From: Gnetum montanum
Lineage: Eukaryota > Streptophyta > Gnetopsida > Gnetales > Gnetaceae
Direction of reading: 5' to 3'
Length of the DNA stretch: 64,000 nt
Assembly: GCA_015680685.1 (NCBI GenBank)
Contig: MNCI01025089.1
Location: 740,543-804,542, forward strand
This document shows, one piece after another, positions 1-10,902 of the stretch. Within the stretch, counting starts at the first letter, position 1; the number at the start of each line of letters is the position of its first letter. The notes beneath the pieces were generated by a model. The model was given only the letters and a program-made list of their open reading frames with translations, ran no database searches and was not told the origin of the DNA. The translations under genes were made by a program, and so were the position numbers.

Positions 1-699
1 TGACTTTATCCTTATAAATAAATACTTTTTGTCATAAAGCTAGGCAAAGAGAGGGACTCTTTCATGAAAAACATATATTGGTTTTGATTTTTATTTTCAA
101 TGTGAAAATCAATTCTTAGGGAACCAATTTAATATTTTATTAATTTAAAAAACATAAAAGATTCTCTCAGCCAAATAATAAATATATATCATAAATATAT
201 AGTTAAACTAGTTTAGTTGTAACCATTCAAGGTGTTTAGGATTATAGACTAAATATAATTTTGGAGGATATGAATAGGTTGTTGTTTACTAAGTGTTGCC
301 TATTCCCCCTTGAAATCTTAGAAGGCTATAAAACCAAAATTTATTATATATTATATTGAAATTTGTGTATCACTATGCCATTATTTTTTGGTAAATATGG
401 CCAACCATGGCTAGTTGGCTTGCTAAACTATGGTCATTACTTCTTACTGTACCTTTAATTGATTGATTGTTGGCAAGCTATTTAAAATTTTGTGCTATGC
501 CATAACCAAAACATAATGCATGCACCAAACTACATTAAATATTAGTCATGGCTATGGGAATAATGCCAACATTCCAATTATTGTTGGATGTAGGAAATAC
601 TAAATTAAGTGGATGATGTCTTGTACCTATTCAAAGTATGTAAGATAGAGAGAAATCTCATAAACTAGCTTATATATATATATATATCAATTGGTTGAG
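1..699. other. AT-rich sequence, no gene seen
   Basis: No coding similarity was recognised on either strand. A short (TA)n microsatellite lies at about 671-687. The stretch may include the decayed helicase half or 3' end of the neighbouring Helitron, because the Rep part points this way, but no Walker motif and no terminal hairpin with CTRR could be identified. Confidence 0.4.
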
Positions 700-3600
700 A
701 TGATTAAAAAAAATGATGTTAACCAAGCCCGACTACTAAAAAAGGTAACAACATAGCCCAATAGTATTCAATCCATTATTGTTCTCCATGCTTTGGTGGT
801 ATGAGAAACTTAAGATAATATCTGACAATATCATTTGGCTCTAGGTGACACAAATTCCAATTTGGGTTGGACTTATTGTTCATGTTGCAATTGTGCTCTT
901 TAAAAGCCTGTAGCAATGAGACATCCTCCATTGAAAGTGAATGCTTTTTATACATATTATAAGATTTGTGTAGTTCTTAGCTAAATTAATTTGAACTTTT
1001 TTGTACATCTCTCAAGAAACATTGAGTGTGCGGAAAACACGACTACATTTTACCAAAGGAAGCTCATACAACATGTGACAAACCTCCATAGCACCAATGT
1101 CTCTATTTGCAACAACATCGATCATGAGCCTTCTATAGACTAATAAAGCATCTTCATGAAGATCCCTGGAATTAGAAATTTGCAATAACATATCACAAAA
1201 AGATTGTGATTTCTTCTTTGTTTTAGGTGCATATTTCATGATATATTTTATGAAAACATATCATGACATTACTAGCTAAAAAATTGTATTTTCCCTCCAT
1301 GTCTAAAGTATCATTTTGTTAGGAACATTAAGCCTTGAATCATTTCTTTCAAGAACATAAGTAATCTCATTATTATTTTCTGGATCTCTTAGAAGAGTTT
1401 ATTCTAAAGAAAACGATCAAGGAACATTGTACCTAGAATTGAAAAATATGAAAGTTGAATATCTATATATTTTTTCCCATGATAAATTAAAGTTTACTTG
1501 CTAATAAAAATGAATGCAATGGTGAGGAAATAGTAATGATACAACATTTTGATTGGAAATAGGCATTAGCAAATTTCTTTGCCATTATTTTTTCATAAGC
1601 ATGCACAGGGTTTGCATATAGCATGTCTTTGAATAACATTAAGCAAGTCAGCATAATTAGTTTCTAGATCTATACATTGTAGTTTTTAAGTAGTCAACTC
1701 ACATGGATGATGTAACATATTTACATATAAAGCCTAAGTGAGAAGACAAATTGAAAAAAGTAAAAATGGAGAAATTAATATCTTTATATTCTAAGCAATA
1801 TGAACAAAAAAAATTTAGTGTAAAGAATAGAAAAGATAAACTTACATTATTTGGATGTCCATTAGTTGTAAATTTTGGATTCCATGCATTTGTAATTGAA
1901 TCAAAAGATCCTTTGCCTTATGCATGACATGAGGATCATTATGGTCAAGATCATCTACCTTTGGAGCACCTTGTATCCATAGGAAACCATGCACATGTGG
2001 AGATCCATGATGTTGCCACTCATATTGTTTCCAATAGTCAACAACATGAAACTCATTCATCAAAACTATTTTAAGAAAGGCAATGTAACAATGATGCATG
2101 AACTCTGCAACTATATGTGGATTTTCTATTATATTACTTTGCCTGCAATGTTTGAGTTCTCAAGTGGATCTCTTTCCATCAGATTCTACAACTTAGGCCA
2201 ATAGAGATCTACTACACTCAAAGTAAAAAAAAATAGTAGGTGTTCCCAATTGATTCACCATGTTAGGTAGCTCTACTTTGTATTTTCTCCTACCACAAAT
2301 GGATGTACCATATCACATTAAATTATCAACAATGACATGTGATGGAGCATTATTCAATTGTTCTTGTAGTTCTTCAATAGTTATGGGTGCATCAAAAATA
2401 TTTTTTTAAAAAAATACAGTGGTAGATTCCATTGCTTGTCTCCTTCTAATGATATCATAGATATAATACCTACAAATAAATCAAACATTGTTGCTTAAAT
2501 GTTAGAAAAAAACATTATGAATAATGATAATAATAAACAAATGGAGAATTAATATTTGCCTAAATTGCTTGTGATATCCAAATATACCATATTTGTATTG
2601 AATAAAATGTTTTTCATATTCATGTAGTTTGACATCTTTAGCTCTTTGCTCAAGAAAATCACATTTCCATTTAGGAAAAAGACTTGCAAATGTCATCGTA
2701 AATAACCCCATCATATTAAACTCATTAATAGGAGAATTAGACATGGAAGGACATTGAGCAACATTTGAATTCTACAATGATGGATTATGCATTCATGCTC
2801 TTATCCAATAAATTTCCTTTCTTATGATTCCAAGACGTTGTGCAACTGATGATGTGTGACCAATAATGTTTTCTTCATTTTTTTGAAGCAAAGAACCTTG
2901 AAACTGCAATCTCATTTCTCCATGCTTTTCTCACAAATGGAATATAAGAAATGCTATGGAAAATGTTAACATCATAGATATCAGTAACATCATCTAATGC
3001 ATGCATATCGATCTCGACATCTTAATAGTATGGATCATTTGCCTTCTTAAAAATCAAAGCTTCATAAACTCATCTCTTGTTGAAAATGAAATTATACTTG
3101 GTGCCCATTTGATATGCTCTTCTCAATATCAAGAAAGGGATATATTTAATTATAAGATGAAGTATTTTAGTAATTTGTGTAACATCCTGAGAAAAGCTAA
3201 TTGTGTGACCTTTATACTTGAACTATCCACCAATTGCATGTGTAACTTGTAAAATGAGATTGATTTTTCTAAATAACATTTCTTCAACCTTAGTTAAATA
3301 GCCTAGGATAGGTGGTTGGATACCAGGATCCATGTTATTTTCAACAGAAAATCATTTGATTTCACAATCAAAATTATCAAGAATATTATATTTTTTTCAT
3401 TAATGCACCTATTGCATGTGGGTCCTCTAATTCTGGTTGAATCCAATAATATGCCAAGAAATATTTCGTTGCATACATTGTAGAAACATGGATTTGCAAA
3501 ACTTCTAACTACAGTATTAAAATTATGTATTGCTTGAGCAATTTCTATACTTGCTGTTTGAAATCTTGGGAAAGACTAAATAGGTTCTAAAGAAGGCATT

Positions 3601-4400
3601 TCCATTGTCGGTGCACTGTCAACATCTATAGCTTCATTTATTCAATGAACTGAATTTTCCTCCTATTAACGTTGCCTCTTTCAGTTCTCACTCTCACTAT
3701 AATTTGGTAGTTCTTGATCTTCTTGCAATTGTTGTTCTTCTTCATGTGTGATTTCTAGAATATATGTTGTTTAATTAATAGGCATAGATGCATTTCGAAT
3801 GTCCTGCAAAAAATGTTTCAAAATTTAAACTAAAAATTGAATTAAAATATATACCAACTTGAGTATGGGCAAACACCAACCTACATTTCTTCTTGATTAT
3901 TTACATTATTAGTATCAATAATGTGGATCATTGCATTGGATGAATTTCCAAGTGATGAGGGGGGATTTGAACTTGATGCAACCTAAAAAAATATATGCAA
4001 TGTAAGTATGTAAATAAAATAAGAAGATTTCTATATGATAAATATTTTTTTAAAATATTAAAAAATGTATAAATTACATACTCCTGAATTTCATAGAATT
4101 AGTTGTCATTCTTGTTCACGTTGTTTTGCTTCTCATTTTAGAAATCGTCTTCTCTCCTTTGTAGTCATTGATTCTAGATTTTTAGTTTCTATAATCCATG
4201 GTCATCCTCTAACTCAACCAAGCCGAGGTGCATGTCCATTGCCACGACCTCCACAAATTGCATTACTTGTTGTAGTAGATGGTTGTTATTGTTGATCTTG
4301 AAGAGAATGTTCTTCGCCTTCTCTATTCAGACTAATAGCAGTAGAATCCATGCTTATGAAAATGCATGAATTCCAATATTGCATCTCTTAATCTTGTAAC
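700..4400 (-). mobile_element. Helitron remnant (Rep part, helicase not seen)
   Basis: A minus-strand rolling-circle transposon body is defined by three consecutive blocks of Helitron polyprotein similarity in the right order: an N-terminal Helitron domain (about 3300-3000), the start of the Rep region (2760-2500), and the HUH and tyrosine motifs (2100-1012). A basic stretch reading KERRRFLKREAKQREQE on the minus strand near 4180-4130 may be the polyprotein start. The outer limits are guesses: neither the 5' TC end nor the 3' hairpin/CTRR end was found, and no helicase motif was recognised downstream. The copy is broken by many stops and frameshifts, so it is not autonomous. Confidence 0.7.
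1012..3310 (-). pseudogene. Helitron Rep/helicase polyprotein, degenerate
   Basis: In an active Helitron this protein nicks and joins single strands to start rolling-circle transposition. Visible blocks, N to C: LTKVEEMLF...GHTISFSQDV near 3290-3130, as in the domain preceding Rep in many Helitrons; NDPYY near 3040; NSPINEFNMMGLFTM near 2745-2700 followed by LFPKWK and YEKHFIQYKYGIFGYH; EWQHHGSPHVHGFLW at 2021-1977, whose HVH (1989-1997) is the metal-binding HUH motif; and KYIMKY just ahead of KTKKKSQSFCDML, whose two tyrosines (1243-1245 and 1231-1233) match the catalytic pair. The piece ending EVCHMLYELPLVKCSR (to 1012) matches the linker before the helicase. Frames change between blocks and stops are present. 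Identification rests on recalled family motifs; a profile search would settle it. Confidence 0.8.
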
Positions 4401-4489
4401 ATGATGCCGAAGTTCAATATCTATAAATACTACATCACACCATAACTATCATCACCTTAACTATCGCCATGATCGTAACCATCACCATT
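3311..4489. other. Helitron upstream/N-terminal zone, little readable
   Basis: AT-rich sequence upstream (minus sense) of the readable Helitron blocks. Only the basic KERRRFLKREAKQREQE-like stretch near 4180-4130 suggests coding. Plus-strand ORFs here look like shadows. Confidence 0.35.
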
Positions 4490-4640
4490 TTTATTAATAA
4501 TAAATATTCATTATTACCCATTGTTTATAATAAAAAATATTCATTATTACTGTAATTGTAACCATCACTATTTATAATAATAATAACTATTCAATATTAC
4601 CCACCATTTATAATAATAAATATTCATTATTATCCACATC
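4490..4640. repeat. AT-rich imperfect tandem repeat
   Basis: The block repeats a unit resembling ACCATTTATAATAATAAATATTCATTATT about three times with indels. It directly precedes the 114-bp repeat array and may be the upstream flank or 5' region of the Helitron. Confidence 0.6.
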
Positions 4641-4644
4641 AAGG

Positions 4645-5045
4645 ATTGCGTGTGAGAAAAATATGAAGAGATGAATGGGGAGCCTAGGGGTTGGGAGATG
4701 TCAATCGAATAGAGACTCCACTCCCCTGCAATGACTCTTTGGCTTCCCTGCACATGGTGCATGCATGTGAGAGAATACGAAGAGATGAATGGGGAGCCTA
4801 GGGGTCAAGGGCATCAATTGAATAGAGATTCAGCTCCCCTGTAGTGACCCTTTGGCTTCCTTGCATGTGGTGCGTGCGTGTGAGGGAATACGAAGAGATG
4901 AATGGGGAGCCCAAGGGTCAAGGGATGTCAATCGTATAGAGATTCAGCTCCTTTGTAGGGACTCGTTGGCTCCTTCACTTTTCAGATTTGACTCCCTTGT
5001 ATTGACTCTTTGGCTCCCCTTCATGTGGCATGTGATGTGGAGGAA
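4645..5045. repeat. About 114-bp tandem repeat, three copies plus partial
   Basis: The anchor AGATGAATGGGGAGCC begins at about 4669, 4783 and 4896, giving a period of 113-114 bp. Each copy also carries GACTCTTTGGCTTCC-like and CATGTGGTGC-like segments; a fourth partial copy (TTGACTCTTTGGCTCC...) ends near 5045. The plus-strand ORF across it is probably a chance open frame in the repeat. Confidence 0.85.
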
Positions 5046-5639
5046 AACAAAATACATTACCCCTCGCCCCCCACCATACCCCCTCCCCCCCATCACACAA
5101 GACATGTTGGCCTCTTGGCCAAAATAATAGGATACATAATCAAAGGAGATCCCTATGAACAAAGAATTGATCAAAACCTATTTTAGTAATATGGTTGTAA
5201 GGCTCTATGTATCATATTAAACAATGCTAATGGAGATGCAATGTGTCACCACTTATCCCGATTTGGTTAGGGGTGTGGAACAACTTATTTATGTGCATTC
5301 TTACTTGATTTATCATGGAGTGTGATGTTTGGTTACTTTAATCTTTCTCATTTAGTTCTTCTCTCATCTCTTGTAATGCTATAAATCCTATCACTTTTTA
5401 TAATTTTTATTTAATATTTTAAAAAATATTACCATTGATATGGATTTCTTTGCTCTTCAATGGAAATTTTTTTTAAAAAAATATTAAGTAAATCAAATGA
5501 TAAAAATACTTGCCTCATTTTCTTGATTATTTTGATTCTTTTATTTTTTGAAATTTTTGATTCTTTTATTTTTCAAATTTTTCTATCTTAATGCTCTCAA
5601 TCCTTTCAATGCCAAATCCTGAAAGACACAATATGTGAA
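5046..5639. other. No gene seen
   Basis: A C-rich stretch (about 5058-5096) is followed by AT-rich low-complexity sequence with GATTCTTTTATTTTT repeats (about 5533-5580). No coding similarity was recognised. It lies between the Helitron block and the truncated 3' side of Copia B. Confidence 0.4.
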
Positions 5640-7250
5640 TAGGATTATGCACACTTTACATTGGCCAAGATTTGTGATGAGAATCTATTCAATGATTGCC
5701 TCTATCATTTTGGATCCTTGATTATTTAAGAAAAATACCTTGGAACTCTATGAGATGAGATGGCTACAAAAAAGGATTAATGTTGAGATGAAAGTTTTCT
5801 ATATGAAACAAATGATGAAATAGAATAGGTGGTGATTATTGTAGGCCTTGCCAATGATGAAGATGAAGGACTAGTTGATCAATGAATCGCGAGTTGGCAA
5901 TAATAATCTTGGAGATAGTGAGTAAGGAATATGATAGAGCCATAATATTGGAGGTTTTTTTATTATCAACCATGGATGGTTAAGTAGATGCAGTGGCTAC
6001 TTTAATTTCTAAGGAAGGTGTGACTTCAAGTAATGGATAAGTTTTTTATAATTATATATATGAGGCCAAATACTTATTCCAACTATAACTTGATTATTCC
6101 AACTATTAAAATTAAAGAATCTTATTTTCATAAATAGTATATAATATCATATTAGAATATTTCACATAAGGAACACCCAAGTACATCTAGTAAAATCATC
6201 AACTATAGTAAACAAGTACAATGCACCTATGAGCGAAGGTATTTTGTAAGGGTCTTATATTTAACAATGAATTAATTGAAAATGTGTAATGCTTAGAATA
6301 CAACTTGAAGAAAAGGGCAATCAAGCTTGTTTAGCAATTGGGCAATAATATGATGGATGAGAAATAGAAATTCGATATATATTTTTGACTAATAAGTACA
6401 AGTGGGTACTAGACAAATATCCTAATCATTTATGCAATAAATCAAATGGAGAGACAATAACTACAAAATGAAAAATATCATTATGGAAGTTATTTGAAAT
6501 CTTGGAAAAAAGATGAACAAGGTATAGGCCATTCATTTACTTATCCACTCTAATCAACTTTCTCGAGGCCTGGTCCAATATGATATACCAATAAAAGGAT
6601 AAGGTGACTTTGCATTTTATATGATGAACTGGTTTTCTAATAGATATTAGATTAAATTTGAAGGAAGAAACATAGAGAATATCCTTTAAAACTATTAAAT
6701 ATGATATATTGACAATTCCAACATAGGAAACAAATGTAATAGTATCATTAGGAAATTTTACACAAGTGTCTACTTTAGATGTAATGTAGGAATAAATGAA
6801 AATGAGTTAACCATATCATCAATTGCTCTAGCATCAAGGATCTATGATGTTCAATCATTGATTGAGGCTAGCCAAAGATAAGTACCTGAAGAATTTGTTT
6901 CTAGTTGTAAGGTACCTTCTTGATTCTTGATTTTTAGTATGTTAGTGATTATTCAAATTTAAAATGAACTGCTTATACTACTCTTTTGTAATAGAGAATG
7001 ATGAAACTTTATTGATATTGTGTCCTTTAGCAAAATTTGTATTCATAGCAAAGTGTCATATTTTATGCCTAGAAGGATATCTATGGAGCTTCTAACATTT
7101 TCCAATAATGTGGCCTACCCATCCATACTATTTACAAATGAGTCATTTGTGCCTTAAAGCTTGAAAAGACATCATTGTGAAAATGCACCTACAACTTATA
7201 TGATCAAATGATCACACATAAGAGGAATGGTTTTGTGAACCCAAAAATTA
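5640..7250 (-). pseudogene. Copia gag-pol fragment (GAG-pre-integrase, integrase N half)
   Basis: Minus-strand translation gives, in order: GHIIGKC near the start (zinc-knuckle remnant of gag); VKFPNDTITFVSYVG and ISYLIVLKDILYVSSFKFN (protease-to-GAG-pre-integrase segment, about 6770-6630); NGLYLVHLFS; then PYKIPSLIGALYLFTIVDDF near 6270-6190, the Copia integrase core around its second catalytic aspartate. The first catalytic D segment (HCDIWGP in relatives) is disrupted. The second half of integrase is deleted: the text jumps to a segment matching the DVVFHEDIFPF region (about 6130-6090). Stops and frameshifts are frequent, so it is non-functional. Confidence 0.8.
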
Positions 7251-7259
7251 AAGAACCAT

Positions 7260-7271
7260 GCTCTGATACTA
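7260..7271 (-). other. Primer-binding site of Copia B
   Basis: The minus strand reads TAGTATCAGAGC directly after the LTR end TTTTGACA. It is one base off TGGTATCAGAGC, the usual plant Copia site complementary to initiator tRNA-Met. Confidence 0.85.
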
Positions 7272-7554
7272 TGTCAAAATTAAAGAGTAATTGAAAAGAA
7301 AAAATAATTAGACAAAAGAAGAATGCTATGAATCTACATTTGTAGGTTTACATTGTACATATATTTATATAATTCTTGCGTGGAGGTTAAATGGAACCCA
7401 TCCAAAGAATGTAGAAAGGAGAATATTCAACTTTACACATAGAAAACATTGAGCAAAAGAAATTTTACAAAGAAAGATCATTACTTTTATAACACCATTA
7501 GAAATAATGCTTAAAACTAAAACATTTTTATACTTTAAGCCTCAAACATTCTAA
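7272..7554 (-). repeat. 5' LTR of Copia B (283 bp)
   Basis: It aligns along its whole length with 7555-7839, sharing TTAGAATGTTT at the start, TTTCTACATTCTTTGGATGG in the middle and a TATAAATA promoter box (minus sense, 7362-7369). It ends TTTTGACA against the primer site. It abuts the 3' LTR of A without any spacer. Confidence 0.85.
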
Positions 7555-7839
7555 TGGTCAAAAATGGAGAGTAATGGAAAATACATGTAATTAGAAAAAA
7601 GAAGAATGTTGTAGATCTCCATTTATAGGTTTACACAATACAAATATTTATACAATTCCTAAGTGCAAGTTGAATGGAAACCATCCAAAGAATGTAGAAA
7701 GGAGGATAAAAAACTTTACATAGAGAAAACACCATGTAGATGAAATTTTACAAAGCAACACTATTATTGTTACAATATCAATAGATATAATGCTCAAACC
7801 TAAAATATTATAATATTTTAAACCTAAAACATTCTAATA
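7555..7839 (-). repeat. 3' LTR of Copia A (285 bp)
   Basis: Reads TATTAGAATG... to ...TTTTTGACCA on the minus strand, with a TATA box at 7645-7652 (minus sense TATAAATA). It is clearly related to the adjoining B LTR but substantially diverged by eye, so the two are old or from different insertions. The canonical leading TG has decayed to TA. Confidence 0.85.
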
Positions 7840-7974
7840 CCCCCTCCCTTGCATCCTCCTCCATCCTCCACACTTTCCCCATCCCTCCCCACTCCACCCC
7901 CCATCCCCACCCACCATGCCCCACCACATCCCACAACAACCCACAAATCCCACCCCCATAGCTCCCCTTTCCTT
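7840..7974 (-). other. Polypurine tract plus long G-rich run
   Basis: In minus sense the Copia A coding end is followed by AAGGAAAGGGGAGC (7974-7961), a normal polypurine primer for second-strand synthesis. Then come about 120 bases very rich in GGG/GGGG runs (7960-7841) before the LTR. The plus strand is the complementary C-rich tract. The extra G-rich run is not standard for Copia elements and could form G-quadruplexes. Confidence 0.75.
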
Positions 7975-10166
7975 CTAAGTTGAAGCATGAATGTTGAGAA
8001 CAACTAACTTGCCAAGTAAATATTACAATTGAAAAGATACAAGAGGTTTTGCGAACAAATAAACAAGTTGATGTGTCATGGAAAAATGAGTTATTTTAAC
8101 TGTTATAGATTATATTTGTTCAAGAATAATGTGATAGTTAATTTTAATATGTTTGGTTCATTCATGGAAAACTAGATTATTAGCAATATAGAGAGCTACC
8201 TTGTTGTCACAAAAAAATGTTGGTTTAGGGCGAGACACTTGTTGATCCTTTAATAGATTGAGAAGCCAAATGAGTTCATGATAATTGCTTTCCATGGAAT
8301 GATATTCTAGTTCATTAGAGGAATGGGAGATAGTGGATTATTTTTTTTATATCCATAAAAGTGGAGAAGTTCTTAGAAAGGTACAATATCAAGTAACAAA
8401 TCTATAGGTGTGAATGTAGCTAGCCTAATTAAAATTATAGTATGCATGTAGTTGAAGAGAACTCGAAGGAGAAGGAAAAATTCCATGACCTAGTCCTTTC
8501 TTTAGATATTTAGGAATTCTATGAGCTACATCAAGATGGGGTTGCTAAGGATGAATCAAAAATTAATTTAAGCTATGAACTAAATATGGAATGTTAATGT
8601 GAGTGAGAGTGAGGTAGATGAGACATCCCATAAGATGGCAATATGATGATGGATCCTCTAATAAAGGTCCATCATTTTCTTAAGCTTGAAATTCTTCTCC
8701 ATTGGAAATGAAGAAAGACATGAGCTAAGAAAACTTGCATCTTTAAAGATATCTAAAGTATATTTTCTTTGTGAAAGATGAATGTTCTTACTAGAGTAAG
8801 TAATTTCAATGCTAAGGAAATATTTGAGTTGCCCCAAATTGTTAATTGAAATTAATTATGAAGAAACATTTTGAGAGTAATAATGAAGATAATATTATTT
8901 TTAGCAACAATAATATCATCTATATAAATCAAAACTATTATGAAAGAGATCTTAGTTGTGCATGTGAATAGGGAATGTTCAACCTTTGATTGAGTGTAAG
9001 ATAAATGTTGAAACCATTGTCTTGAAGCTTGCTTAAGCTTGTATAAAGTTTTGTTGAGTTAGTAAACATGTGTTTCTCCCAACAAGCCAAAACTAGGAGG
9101 ATGAGTAATATAAACTTCTTCTTTAAGATTATCATGAAGAAATGCATTATTAACATCAAAATGATGAAGATGCCAATTTTAAATGGTTGTAACTACCAAA
9201 AGACATCTAACTGTAGTAAGTTTAGCAATAGGTGCAAAAGTTTCATGATAATCCAAAGCTTCTTTCTGAGTATATCCTTTAGCCATAAGATGAGCCTTGT
9301 AGTACTCAATGGTTCCATCATTTAATCTTGAACATTCACTTATAACCAATAGCCATTTTATGGTAAGGTAAAGAAGCAAGTGTCCAAGTATTTTTGGACT
9401 TTAATACACAAATCTCTATTTCCATTGCTTTTTTCATCTTGGAAATCTATTCTACCATTGCTTCTCACCGTTTTGGATCCTTGATTATTTGAGCAAAATT
9501 CCTTGCACTCTGTAAGATGATATGGCTATAGAAAAGGATTAATGTTGAGATGATTGCTTTTTATATGAAAAAAATTAAGAAATTGGATAGGCAATGCTTA
9601 CTTTAGGCCTTGTGGATGAGGAAGATGATGGAGTGGTTGATGAATAAATAGTGATTTGATAATGATAATCTTAGAGAACATTTAGAGTACATCAAGTATC
9701 AATAGATCATCTTGGTAAAAAATATAATAGAGACATAATGTTGAAGGTTTGCTCATTATACACCATTGATGGTTGTTTAGTGGATGTAGTGGGTACATTA
9801 TTTCCTAGGAAAGGTTTAACTTTAGGTAATGGAGGAGTAAAAGAAATAGGTTCATTAGGGATGGAACAAGGTAAAACTAGTGAAAGCATATGTGAGTTGT
9901 GCTTTTGAAATAGAAATATGCCTTCATGGAATACAACATTCATAATTATGATGATTTTTAGGGTATCTAAGTTAAATAGCTTGTATCGTTTTGTGCATAA
10001 TGATAACCAAGAAAACACATGCTTTATCTCATGGGTTAAATTTTGATATTTTATCAAGAAGCATACTAGCATAGCATAGACATCCAAAAACTCTAAGATG
10101 AGAATATGAAGGTTTACACTTGAAAAGAACTTCATGAGAGGCTAATTAGACAAAATAGGCATCATA
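7975..10166 (-). pseudogene. Copia A pol fragment: integrase C half, RT, RNase H
   Basis: Minus-strand order: integrase C-terminal part (10166-9707) with a CLINRLPTP-like start now broken, [13 protein letters not shown] and TKRYKLFNLDT...VVFHEGIF; linker (9700-9400); RT beginning [19 protein letters not shown] and [16 protein letters not shown] (9330-9200), then AFLHGDLKEEVY-like and LYKL-like segments and YIDDI (YIDD at 8926-8915, matching the Copia catalytic YVDD). RNase H follows with ELIWLLNLLKD, DNKVALYIANN and ITHFSMTHQLVYLFAKPL (8300-8040), and the ending LGKLVVLNIHAST matches the usual Copia C-terminus (about 7985). Frameshifts and stops occur throughout. The 5' part is removed at 10167 by the TRIM insertion. 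Confidence 0.88.
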
Positions 10167-10902
10167 TGTTGGAGATCTAGTTAGAAATATTCTTTCTCAT
10201 CTTCCTCAATAGTCTAGTAGTTTCTTGCATATGACATTGGAAATTTGTATTACATTCCATGTTAAAGATGGAAACAAATTATGTATACATTAAACTAAAA
10301 ACCTAATATGAATGTGACTTATCAGAGGCCTCAGTTTAGCCTAGGATCTGAAATCTCATTTTCATTCTCTAGCATTTTCTCTTTCATTTTTCATGGTTTA
10401 TTTTCCATTGCTTTTATATTAAATTTTAAAATTTGACATGGTATGAAAGCATGATTTTTGATATTCAATGTTTCAATATCCCTTCTATTTTTATTGCCAT
10501 AATTCTTGATACCAAGCATGGAAGAGTGCACATTAATCTAAATGTTTCTATGACATTCATCATTTTTAACATGAGTGGACTATTTCACATTTTTGTTTCA
10601 ATGAGGATTTGTACTTTTGCTTATTGATGTTATGATATTCTAGTAAGTTCCAATCCTCCTTTATAGTAGTAATCATTCCATCGCTACTCATTTCTATATC
10701 AATCTTTTGGTGGTGTTATTTTAAATATCAATTATTATTTTAGCAATTATTTTAATATTGTTTTAGTGATAAATTCATCAACTTTCATTCCCTTGATTAC
10801 TAATGTATGAAGAAAAAATATGATTTTGGCATTGGCCACCATCATAATTTGAAGGGGAGTGTTGGAAATTTATTTTAAAATGTCTTTCTTCACCTTCCTT
10901 AA
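10167..10902 (+). mobile_element. TRIM-like element, first part (LTR1, interior 1, start of LTR2)
   Basis: LTR1 runs 10167-10438 (TGTTGGAGAT...AATTTGACA, 272 bp). The primer site TGGTATGAAAGC (10439-10450) is close to the TGGTATCAGAGC site of Copia elements. Interior 1 (10451-10859) has no recognisable gene; the 64-codon plus-strand ORF at 10433-10627 straddles the LTR end and looks like chance. A polypurine tract TTGAAGGGGAG ends at 10859 and LTR2 starts TGTTGGAAAT at 10860. LTR2 is interrupted after 43 bp by Gypsy C and resumes at 24560. Short LTRs, primer site, polypurine tract and a coding-free interior are the definition of a TRIM retrotransposon. It interrupts the integrase of Copia A. 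Confidence 0.8.

Larger units (their letters stand above)
5640..7554 (-). mobile_element. Ty1/Copia element B, truncated
   Basis: Reading on the minus strand the element starts with a 5' LTR (7554-7272), has a primer site (7271-7260), then a shortened interior ending in the integrase-RT linker near 5640. RT, RNase H and the 3' LTR are missing. Most of gag is also missing: the first recognisable coding after the primer site is a zinc-knuckle-like GHIIGKC. The interior is the same family as element A, since the linker here (about 5680-5960) aligns with A's at about 9460-9830, including the shared GTTTTGGATCCTTGATTATTT-like segment in plus sense. Confidence 0.8.

Noticed and set aside
4852-5127. 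91-codon plus ORF and opposite 76-codon minus ORF in the 114-bp repeat
   Set aside because: Both are produced by open frames in the tandem repeat and C-rich tract; no protein similarity.
10433-10627. 64-codon ORF in the TRIM interior as a TRIM gene
   Set aside because: It starts inside LTR1 and across the primer site, is not kept in interior 2, and has no similarity.
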